Assembly (NCBI GenBank): GCA_943737045.1 | Contig: CALSFV010000018.1 | Span: 992,001-1,056,000, forward strand | DNA from: Parapristionchus giblindavisi | Lineage: Eukaryota; Nematoda; Chromadorea; Rhabditida; Diplogasteridae | DNA length: 64,000 nt | Reading direction: 5' to 3' | Shown: positions 11,301-23,300 of the stretch, piece after piece | Layout: every line of letters begins with the position of its first letter | Numbering within the stretch: the first letter of the stretch is position 1 | Notes under the pieces: model-generated | What the model was told of the DNA's origin: nothing | The model's input: only the letters and a program-made list of their open reading frames with translations | Databases searched by the model: none | Program-made: the position numbers and the translations under genes

Positions 11301-14300
11301 GCTTGTCAGGCTGGATTCAGAAGTAAAAGATCTACAGCAACTCAACTAGTTGAAACATGTTCATACTATCTCTCACTCCATTCTAAGAAAAAATCTTTCG
11401 ACACTGTATTCTTTGATTATAAATAAGCTTTCGACTCCATAGATCATCGATTATTACTTTACAAACTTTCACTCTTAGGTGGTAAAGGATTTGGGCATAT
11501 TAATGTCGCCTAATTTAAGTTTCAAGTCCCATATTAATAAAGCTGTTCGTAAAGCCAGATCAAAAATTAATATTCTATTTAGAACTTTCCGTAGTCGCGA
11601 AATTGAGGTCTACAAAACCGCTTATACGTCTTTCATATTGCCTATTATTAGCTATGGTTCAGTTGTTTGGAATTCTAAAAGATCTGGATTGACAAAAGAA
11701 ATTGAATCTGTTCAGAGAGATTTTACTCGAAGACTATTCAGTCGTTGTTCGATTCCTTATGATACTTATCTCAATCGTGTTCACTTCCTAGATTTAATTA
11801 CGCTCGAACATAGACACGCGATAACAGATTTGCTTTTCCTACATAATTCAATCCATCAAAATTATGAGTACAATTCCTCTTTCCTCTTTAAAGTTGTTCC
11901 CGCTTTGCATCTGAGGAACGGCAATTCGTTGAGAATTATTCTACCTTTCAAAATATCAACCACTTCCCATTCAACATTACCCTCACGAATTATTGATATT
12001 TGGAATAATCTCCCTGATGCTATTGTGCAGGCTTCACCAACAGTCTTTCGTAATCATGTTAAAAATATCCCATATAATGTGATTGTCCCTGAGGTACATA
12101 TTCACTCATGAAATGTTCTGAATTGGTAACATTCCTGCTGCCTCTTCCTCCACCCCCACATCTCACCGATTCGCCTTGGCGACGGACATCCTTCACAAGA
12201 CTATCTAACAGATATTCCCGATCCCCATCCCCGATGCGTTCATTTGAAGGAATAAAATATTATTATTATTATTATTATACAGTAAGTTTCATACCTTAGC
12301 TACAACTCCAACTCTCAATAACACTTTAGTCCTTCCAACTCTATATGACTCCTCTTCATTATTCAGAATTTCCTCACACAGACATAGTGCAGCTTCCCGA
12401 CCTGTCCAGTTCAATCTGCAATATTCATTCATTTATTCATTGCCATCGTCTAGCAAAAAGTGACTCCCAAAGACAAAAGCCCAGAAACAATTGTCCGAAC
12501 TAATAATCTACTCTCGACCACAGCAGTACCGATGAGAGGGAATGTAGTAGTCTTATGTATCATGAAGTGTGAAAGAGGGAAATGAGAAAAATAGAAGCAA
12601 AGGAAGATAGAATTATATTGTGGCCGATGCCACAGCATGTCATAGCCGTCACCTCTCTCGCCTTAGCCTAAGCCGAGAGGGCAGAGGAAGGAGTGATCTT
12701 TTTTACAAGGGACGCAAATTTCGAAACAGAATTAAGCATCGTATTAAATAATTCTTTTCACACGAAATGATTCCCCTGTTAATGTCTTACTCTTCTTCAC
12801 ATCGGGATAAGAAAAATGTAGGCACTAAATAGTTACCTCATGCTATTCGTTGAAATCGCTCGGTATCTTTTGATGAACTGTTCGAACGGCATACGAGTGG
12901 GAAAGCCTTTGCGGCAAATGCGAATTCCCTCTAGTACACCATTACATCTGAAAAAAAAGAAAGATCAGTCTTCTCGTGAGAAACATATTCCGTGCCCGGT
13001 TAGCTCAGTCGGTAGAGCACCAGACTCTTAATCTGGCTGTCGCGGGTTCGAGCCCCGCATCGGGCTGTAAAATTTTTGCAATTTTTCCACCCCACTCTCA
13101 ACTTATAATTCGCCCTCTTGAACAATAATAAGTTAATCTCTTCTATTTATTTGATCTTCTCGTTTAATTTTATATATTAGTAGTATGATGTAACCTCAAT
13201 TGATGGAGTACCAATGGACGATTGGTCACAAGAGGCTGACTCTCTCGATTAGGCAGAATACATCTCACGAAATGGGATTGTGAATTCTCAAGGAGTGAGA
13301 TGAGGGAGGAAAGTTGCTGCTGAAAAATTAAAATTTCATTAGTTTATACTTCGCCGAAATGAATAAAGAAATGAAAGTAGATTGAACTCTCGTCTATTTT
13401 CACATTATCTCCTTTTCCTATAAAACAATGAAGAAAATAGATTAGATGCTGCAGATTGACCGTACTCGATATGTGAAGGATACAGTACTGCATGAAGGAG
13501 GTCGGATCGATAGTCGTCTACGGTTATTATCCATACTACTCGGGGGAGGAAGATCTTCTATAAGATATTGTTAATTGATTCGAAATATCGATTTATTGTT
13601 CCAATTCTGGAGTACCTTTCGGGAACAACTCCATAACGAGTTTATGGGTAGATGATGAAATCATCTCGAAAATGCCACGATCTACAGTGTCCTGAAATAT
13701 ATATTTATCTACTGTAAGGATTGGAGGATACGGTAGCTATTACGTGAATTGAATATTTCTAACCTTATTCTTCTCTAGCCATCTATTCACATTGTAATCA
13801 ACTTGACCAGCATAATGAACAATGGAGAAGTGTTTGATTATCGACGATCTTAATTATTTTTGTCGAATACATTTTAAAGAAATAGAGATCTCTGATATAT
13901 GAAAGGTCGTGTACTGATAAAGCGTACTCTATCGCGAAACCTTCAAATCTCCAGGAAATGTATAGTATGGCCTACTTCTGTGAGTGTTTTGGTCTCATTA
14001 ATGATGGATGCCCCTTGTGTTTATCGAGTATTTTATCCAATAAACGATTCTCTTGTCCATTTGGTACAACACATTCTTCTTCAAGAAGTGAGAAGATTCC
14101 AAGATTCTTAAAATATATTATGAAATTTAATTAAATAAGACTTCATGCGTAGTCTGATCAACTCTGGCCACATTTCAATAGTGGAAAGTCTCAAATGTGT
14201 TTGCAATCTTTCAAAGTAGAGAGAAAAAATAAAGAAAAATACCTGATCACATAGTGATATAGTGGGGTGCAAGTCAATCGCATAATTTTCACACGACCAC

Positions 14301-17300
14301 TCTATTCCCTCATCCTCATACTCTTTTCGCTCCTAAAATATTTTTTAAATGATTTAATTATGATTTTCGTTATTTAATTATTTAATATTCGATTCGGTTA
14401 CCTTGACGAACATGTAATGATTGAACAACTGTTGTAGACGTTCATTCGTGTAGTTGATACAGAGTTGTTCAAATGAATTGATCTAAAAGAGTGATAACGA
14501 ATGTTCTGAGAACATCAAGAGAATGTTTGGCTCGATCAATTTTCATCAATTGCTAATTCAAAACTCTTCAGCTCTTTGAAATAAACTCTTAGAAGTCAAA
14601 CCGCCATCATCTCGAATCCAGCCATGTCCAACACTCCAATGTATTGTCCCTCATTGTCCCCTTCACATGACGAATTGATCGCTTCGTTACATCTAAAGTA
14701 CGGTATATATGAGCAATCATCGATCAATGAAATACCGTTCATTGGCATCAAAGAAATAATAAAAGTAAGAGATCGTTCCGCTTTCTTTTACTAACTAATT
14801 AACCTTTTAAGAATCCATTTGAACAATCGTTCGTAGAGGAGTTTGGCGAGAGCTGCCGCGGATGCTAAGGTCTACAATATAACAATTGGAACACCTCAAA
14901 ATTCAGTGGAGGCTCATCTTCCAAAAACATAAAAAAGGAAATCTCGTATCATAAAACAATGAATAATATGATCATACAAACCTTGACTAGATTCTGATTT
15001 TTCTTCACTGTTCTTCCATTCACTTCCATTTCTGGATTAGTGAGCGCAGCTTCAAGTGAATCAACTTTCAGTCCAAGTAAATCAGCTGCCCAGCACAATT
15101 CTGCAATTTTAATTATATTATAGTTATCTGATGGAAGAACCGTTGGAGGACTATCGGTTCCAAAATAAAACATCACCGAAAAAAAGCACTGTACATCTTC
15201 ATAAAAAGAACTTTCATATATTATTTGTATTATATCGTAATTTTAAACATAACCTCCTCGACTCTTAACGAAACTGATATCCATTCCAGATCGTTCAGTA
15301 AAATCAATCTCTCCAATCAGCAAACACGCAGCCACAATCTTAATATTTTTACCAAAATTAAAAGACTTATTTTATACTTAATTTAATTATACTAAATTTA
15401 TACTTAATTTTTAATTATCTCCAATTGATTTGAATGATTCAGATGTTTGACCATGTTCTCCATTACGATTTTTTATCTTTGATTGCATTTGATCATAACA
15501 CAATTATGGATGGATTTACAAATTTTCTTCAATGTGTTTTGTGTTATGAAGAAGTAAGTACATTTTTTGATTTCCAAAATGTGATCAGAAACGGGGAAAA
15601 CGAATACTATCGTTTTCTTTGGGATTGGCATTGAAATAATACTGAAGGAGATGTAAGATACCTCATAGACTCTCATTCGGGCTGTTTCATCCACACCCAA
15701 GTTGAGTAGATGTCTCTGAAATGTCTCTCTCATGTCTATCATAATATTGATCGGATTATATACGCTCATGGAAAGATTGAATATTTTGTAGAAGTGGATG
15801 AGATAAGATGAATGAAACGGTTTTGTGTAAATTTCACTTACATTTGTTTGATGCATTTCTCTCGCATCGTCAATTGTCTTCGATGGATTCTCATTCAAAT
15901 ATTTGTATCGAGGAGCAACGAGGTGAAGGTGTTGTCTGAAATTTGATTTAGATATAGAACCTTGAATTTACTACACTAATGAAAATTGTTGCGTTTCCCG
16001 GCAAAGAGAAATGTAGTACTTTTTCAACAGTTTTACAGTGAAATTTGACAGATTTTCATAAACCTATTTATATTTGTCTCTAATTGTCTGCATTTCTATC
16101 ACAATGAATCGAAAACTCACTTCATTTGGGCTGGCATAGCAGATGAAAGTAGTTGATAGAAGACATGAAAGCCTCTTTCTCCTCGGTCTTGTGCCACTAC
16201 TCGACTCTTCTCCAGAAGATCTGTTAATCAACATTAAATTATAAAATAAATTTCAAAAATTCATTGTAATTCTATGATTTTAGTTGAGTGTAATGAATGT
16301 TGGCGACGCAGCGATAAAAAAACATTTAAAAAATGTAACTTACAACACTCGACTTGTGCACATTTCAACTTCCCTTCTCGCGTTAAAAACAATCGGATGA
16401 ACTTTCCCTGTTATGTAAAATGATTTAAAGAGATAATTAATTAAATAGTAATTTTTGAGATGAAATCTTACAAATCGTGAAGAGTTTTCATTGTGCACAG
16501 TCATAGCATTTCCGAATGATTCCAGTAACTGTGTGAATTCTAACACGCGAGAGTCCGATTTTAGTACCCTTTCTGAAAATGTTTATTGACCGTATTAAAT
16601 ACACTTGTTTATTTGGTACGAGAGTAGCCATCCAGAGCCACAATGAATTTCTATGTTTAGAGAGAGAATCCAAGCGAGATAGTACGTAGATCAGAGAGAG
16701 CGTGAGAAGGGAAGTGAGGGAAAGGGGGGTTGATCGATAGTATATTTTTGCGTTTAGCAGCAGAAAAAAAGAGCAAGGGACAATAACATTATATACGGAC
16801 TATATGTACTATTTTGCAGATTTTTCATGGTATTAACCAAATATGGTAAAATATTTTTGTTTGTTTGATTAGCATTACTATTTATAAAATGAACTTACTA
16901 TCATCATTCCTCTGTACGATAAACTCGATGATTCTCTTCGTGTTTTCTGTCTTGCCTGATCCACTCTCTCCACTTAAATAATATTCACTTTTTTTTTAAA
17001 TAAAATCCGAAAATACAATAATATGCTTAATATTATTACAGTTTGGACATCATATGAGGCCGTTTGCGTAAGAGTCGACTAAAATATGTGAAATCTGGCA
17101 CAGTGAAAAAATTAAATTTTGGGGATCGGGGTTCTCAAGGGTGCTGATAACGATGGTCATGTTCATTTTTCACCTAAAGCCACCGTTGAGGCCGTTGAGG
17201 TCGCGTTGAAATCGCGTTTTCAGTCATTTCTGTTCAACCGGTAGTACTAAAATTTGCAGACTTTGCACCCAGGGGCAGAATTTGATGACGATCACGCCTG

Positions 17301-20300
17301 TCTAATTCATTTTTCATGAAAAAGTTTCCGAAATTATCAAAATTCGAATTACTCTCAATGGCCATAGTATGCGAGTGAGATACATAGATCGGACCGTAAT
17401 GACTTCAGGATCTCATAAAAAAATTTCAGCCAATTTGGAGAAGGTACTTTTGAGATAATCAACTTTAAGTGCAGTCAGATTGACGTTGAAAGAGAGGCAA
17501 TACCGTCATTTGATCTACCTCCTTGACTCTCTTCCCCCGATCGATAGGCACCCACGATCGATAAGACAGGCGGTCTCTTTCCTCTACTACATACTCTATC
17601 GTCTCACAGATGAATTGAGGGACTCCTGTTATGAGCATTGTGTGGGTAGAAGTTAAAATAGCATTAACAATTTATCGTTGTTGTAGAGTTAAGAAAGAAC
17701 AGTCATAAAACAACTATTCAGATCAGAATGATAACAAAAAAGCATGAAAGCCTCGACAAAACTACTACTCCTCTTCACTATAAATCTCTTCAAAAATCTT
17801 TTTACGCGATTTCAGGAGGGAAAGTCCACCGGACGATGAAGACGAACGTGTACTCTTCCCATCACTCCAATTGTTGATGAACCAGCTGAGAATACAATTG
17901 ATGCGAAAGAGGTATGAATAAACATTGTGAGTGATCATCTTCTCCGCCTTTACAGAAGTCAAAGTCATCAAGAGTACTTCGTACTCAGAAGAAAGGGAAT
18001 GGAGAAGACCTACTATGAGATTAGTTCAGATGAAGAAGTCGACGAGTTCACATCGATGATGAACACCGTCAACGATCTTTATGAAGAGATTTATAGTGAA
18101 GAGGAGTAGTAGTTTTGTCGAGGCTTTCATGCTTTTTTTGTTATCATTCTGATCTGAATAGTTGTTTTATGACTGTTCTTTCTTAACTCTACAACAACGA
18201 TAAATTGTTAATGCTATTTTAACTTCTACCCACACAATGCTCATAACAGGAGTCCCTCAATTCATCTGTGAGACGATAGAGTATGTAGTATAGGGTGGCG
18301 AGAATGACTCTTCACTCACCAGTTCCCCTGGCAGTCTTGTGCAAGTACTCGCGAGACTCTGGTTTTTTTCTCCCAGTGGGGCCCCAGCAAAAGTGGGCGT
18401 GGTTTTGCTCCCCCAGTGGTTTCCCAGGACAAGAGAGTGCTCTAAAGATGGCAAATCATGCAGATTTCTTCTCACTGGTCCCCCAGTAAATCTCCCACTG
18501 GTCCCCCAGACAAAACCATGCGACCACGAGTATGAAACTGCGCGCTCGTCATACATTTGACAAAGTGTTCTATTCATTGGACGCGCTGCGGCTCTTAGCG
18601 TGAGCGTTGCGTTCGGCGTCTTTTAATTTTTTTCTTATTTATATGTTTTGTTTTACCAATCCTATGGAATAAGTATAATTTCATTTAAGTTCAATAGGGT
18701 AATATGCCGACGCGTAGTCGAGATCAACGGATGATGAATCGGAGAAAGGTATATTATTCTATTTAACTATTCTTCAAGTCAATTGTATTTCTTGATAAAA
18801 ATATGGAAAACTTGAAAAGAACAGTCTTCATACATCCCCTTTCATGTCAACTTATTACCCTCTTTCAGACGTTTGTGGCTACGAGTCTGAATATTTGAAG
18901 ATTTTGGGTATTTCTAGAGTTGGAACAACACTTGGAGGACTGAATTTTCAAATATATTGCGTCAATGGGTTTGCGTTTTCACTTATTTACTAAATTGTTT
19001 TATAGAAATATTAACTACTTTGTAATTTTCCAAAGTTCTGCGTATTCTGCTCTTAAAATACAATGCTACTAATTAATTCTAATTTCAGCAAGTCTAGCGT
19101 TCACTTTTTCGCTTCATGGGCCATAGTGCAGCCAACTGAATACTGTGAGTTCTTCCACATGTTCATTTACGATCCTAGTTATTTTGCTACCGATTAAATT
19201 GCATGCTAAGAAAAATAAAATTACTCATGAGCATTCGTTTCCTTGACCTGTAACGAATGGTAGGCCACTCATAGATCCATTCATACTAGAGCGGCGAGAA
19301 TTGCTCTCGAATGAGCCTGTTTTGTAGTCTCTATCGAGTCGAGGTCAAATGGAGAGGATATTCGTTCCCCTTGGCAGTCTCTATCTCTCTCCCTCGGATA
19401 ATCGTTTTTAGGTCGAATCGAAGTCGAGTCGAGCGTTTTTCAAGGCCGTGTTTGAACAAAACTAGACAAATTATGCATATTTGAAATCAGCATAACGAGA
19501 TCTTTAAAATGATAGACAATTCGCATCAAATAATTCAAATTCAAATTTCTCTTTTTCTTTGATGAGTACCGTATCCCAATACAGTAAATGGGATATGAGT
19601 GAGATTGAAGAGTTTGAATCTGATGACGAATTGGAACTTTAATAATAGTTTTGCCATAATGATTGTTATCAAATTAATATTATTATTGTATCATAAACCA
19701 ACAAATTATTAACAAAACATTTTTTGAAAAAAATTGTTAAATTTGGCTTCGTTTTATAGCACTTAATGAGCTCATGTCAGAAGTTTAAAAAGTTTTGAAT
19801 TTGGTCAATGCAGCGCTGAGAAAAACCTTTCCATTCGATTTCGACTCGACTGTTTTTTGACTATTCGAGACAATGACCCCCTCTCCCGGCTCATTCGATG
19901 AGAGAGAGATCGTAAATGCCTCTCTCCCCGATAACTCGGCCAAGACTGCCAGTGGGAACGAATACTCTTGCGCCATTCTTGCCACCCTAATTCATACCCT
20001 CTGGCAGCTCTACTCCGATTGAGTGGTCTTGCAACCAGTGAAAAAAGAATACGCGTTTTTCTAAGCCATGCATGGACGAAAATCGATAACTGATGTATCG
20101 TTGAAATTAGAATAAGGAAGTGTTTGAAATCACAATGCACAATTTCTATGGGATTATTAATAGTGGATGACTAATTGGGAGATTGTTATTAAAAATTCAA
20201 TACTTTTCAGTTGGTATGGAAAGAGCAAGATGTGAGGAAATCGTCAAGTTTGACTGAGAAGAATGTTCAGCATAATTCATTGAACGGGTCAATGAATCAG

Positions 20301-23300
20301 AAGGATATTAAGAAGATGGCCAGCTAAGAGGATTAAGTGATCTTTGATCGCTAGTTTCTGTCCTTTGATTTCTTTCTGTGTTATAACAGTACCTTTTCAT
20401 GTCATGTAATCATTATCGAATGTTATATGCCCCTCCTCTAATCTTTCAATATATTCAGACCGGCAAAACGACCAAACTTTTGGTCCCCTAGAACCTTTGA
20501 GATTTGGCATTTACAAGCTCTAGAATAGTTACTTTGTTGAGTTTGTTATGCTATTTTATTTATTGTATATTATTCTGAATGTATTCGTATCGTCCATACT
20601 TGGATAAACAGTCATTTCACTATAACTCTCTTCTCTACAATATCACAGTACAAGACCACGCCCACTCCCCACTGGGACACTAAATTTTCTCCCACTGGTC
20701 CCCCAGTGCCTATCTCCTCCCCAGTGGTCCCCCAGTAAATCTCCCACTGGTCCCCTAGCTCCATCCCCACTGGGAAATCTACTGGGGGACCAGTGGGAAA
20801 TAAAAACCAGAGGAGAGGTCATTTACGACCTCTCTCTCGTCAAGTACTTGCAATGAGATCAGAAAAACACTGGTGAGCAGAAAAAAGCAATTCTTTTTTC
20901 GATTCACTTGGGTTTTCTCTGGTCAAAGTGGTCAAAATGTGCACATCTGAATATTTTTGGAATCTACACACCAATAGCTATTCAATAAGCATAAAATCGA
21001 CTGTTAAGTACACTTTTAAATTTCGTTGATTTGTCATGTTATGCATGCCATAAATTCGGATCAGACTATGATAATATCATATATTTTTATTATGTTAGTA
21101 CAGTAAACTCGAATTACAATTAAAACTCTTCTTCATCGTCTTCTGAGAGACTCTAATTGATAGTATTCATTACATGAGAAATCAACGAAATTTAAAAGTG
21201 TACTTTGACAATCGATTTTATGCTTGTTGAATAGCCACTGACATGTAGATTCCAAAAATATTCACATTTGCACATTTCGACCACTCAGAGCAGAGAAAAC
21301 CCAAGTGAATCGAAAAAGAACTGTTTTTTCGACTCACTTGTGACCTCAGCGAACGGCTGCCAGGGGGAACGAGTGAGCAGTTAGAGAGACTGCTCACCAG
21401 TTGGAGGGAGGCAAAACAGGTGAGTGAAGAGTCATTCTCGCCACCCTAATGTAGTAGAGGAAAGAGACCGCCTGTGTTATCGATCGTGGGTGCCTATCGA
21501 TCGGGGGAAGAGAGTCAAGGAGGTAGATCAAATGACGGTATTGCCTCTCTTTCAACGTCAATCTGACTGCACTTAAAGTTGATTATCTCAAAAGTACCTT
21601 CTCCAAATTGGCTGAAATTTTTTTATGAGATCCTGAAGTCATTACGGTCCGATCTATGTATCTCACTCGCATACTATGGCCATTGAGAGTAATTCGAATT
21701 TTGATAATTTCGGAAACTTTTTCATGAAAAATGAATTAGACAGGCGTGATCGTCATCAAATTCTGCCCCTGGGTGCAAAGTCTGCAAATTTTAGTACTAC
21801 CGGTTGAACAGAAATGACTGAAAACGCGATTTCAACGCGACCTCAACGGCCTCAACGGTGGCTTTAGGTGAAAAATGAACATGACCATCGTTATCAGCAC
21901 CCTTGAGAACCCCGATCCCCAAAATTTAATTTTTTCACTGTGCCGGCACTTGGTCGGTTCTTACACAAGCGGCCTCATATGTTTGTTCTTGTGGGTTTCA
22001 GGATTTCTACAAATTTGTTATTAGATAAAATTCCGATGAATGAATTCGTAATCATCTTGTGACTTGATTGTTGTTTACTTCATTCACTAAGCTTCTCTAC
22101 TCTTCACTCACATTCAGCTTTGTTCTTCTTCTTCTTTTACTCATTCGCATTACGCTGAACCACAAATCACTCCCGTTTCGATGTACGGCACCTGTCTTTC
22201 TCTCACTCTCTCACTCTCTCACTCTCTCACTCTCTCACTCTCTCACTCTCTCACTCTCTCACTCTCTCACTCTCTCACTCTCTCACTCTCTCACTCTCTC
22301 ACTCTCTCACTCTTTCATTCCATCTTCCACTTTCTCTCCCTATTCACTTTTTCTCTATCTATCCGAGCTAGATGCTCATGAAACTACGCGCAGGGATGAA
22401 CATGAAAAACAACTGCGGATTCGTTTTCAGGGCAAATGATCAAAGGTTATACTATCTGTACTGCTGAAGTGCAGAAAGAATGTCTTCTGAGTGACAAAGA
22501 TCTTAGATCAACTTACGTGATCAGTATCGATTGACTTTTCTGTCCTGCAAAGCAAAGATAATAAGAACCATTTAGTACAATCATAGCTTTCATTGAGTAA
22601 TCTCTCTATCGTTTGATCCATCTACCTATATCTATCTATCTCAGTCCTCTATCTCTTCAACATCTCTATCTCACTAAGTATCTCATCAATCATATAATAT
22701 AAGTCAGGAGGACAAATCGCTCATGATTCTTGCATTATATCAATCATCCAGTAACTAGAATTCGGGAAATCTATTTTTAGAGTAAAGTATGACGAAGCGA
22801 ATTCTTACAATCATATGGCTCTTTCGAGTTATAAAACAACATATGCAAAGAAAATTGCTGATCTAGCGCGAAACTACCCCACAACTTTCTACAAATAAAG
22901 CTTATAATCTTTCAGAATAAAATACACTTATTAAAAAATATTTGGAATAGAAAGTATCGGACTGACCACACGCGATTCCATTGAGTGCTGATTGAGCTAT
23001 ATTGAATACGTGTGGAGGAAGATTACCAGAGAGACCTAATCGATATAATGATCGAATAGAATTGGAATAGATGTCCAAGTTCTTCCAAGGATTCACAACA
23101 ATACAGAATAGACCACAATTGGTCTGAAAAAGGATTTCATTATATGCGAATTTTTTATATCATTATTTGTAACGCGTTAAAAATATGAATCACACTTTAG
23201 TAATTCATATCGAAAACGGTTAATTCGCAATTCTTCAGCTGTGTTTCAATATTCTGTCACGATTCTATTTACCAGACAGACGAGAAAGTATTACAAATGT

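Larger units (their letters stand above)
18291..21448. mobile_element. Element B: hAT-like element nested in element A
   Basis: Starts TAGGGTGGCGAGAATGACTC and ends with the exact inverse. A perfect 8-bp duplication ATGTAGTA flanks it (18283-18290 and 21449-21456). Removing B and one duplication restores the palindrome of A. TAGGG termini with 8-bp duplications fit the hAT superfamily. The interior contains several copies of CCCACTGGTCCCCCAGT near both ends (18368-18515 and 20664-20805), a set of exon-like blocks, element C, and a hairpin unit at 20880-21335. No hAT transposase domain (DDE or BED finger) was recognised, so it is probably non-autonomous. Confidence 0.92.
17051..21981. mobile_element. 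Element A: large long-TIR palindromic element in the myosin P-loop intron
   Basis: Lies between the QSILIT and GESGSGKT exons, interrupting the P-loop region of the gene. Ends are CATATGAGGCCG and its inverse. The left arm runs 17051 to about 17795. The right arm is split: about 18070-18290 and 21457-21981, because element B landed in it. With B removed, each arm is about 740 bp and the central loop about 300 bp. Arms are nearly identical, suggesting recent insertion or gene conversion. I see no clear target duplication at its outer edges. The loop holds two short reading frames that end in the same acidic tail. Confidence 0.88.

Noticed and set aside
22068..22439. Long Ser/Leu/His frames
   Set aside because: They are translations of the CTCTCTCA microsatellite; no start context, splice sites or protein-like composition.
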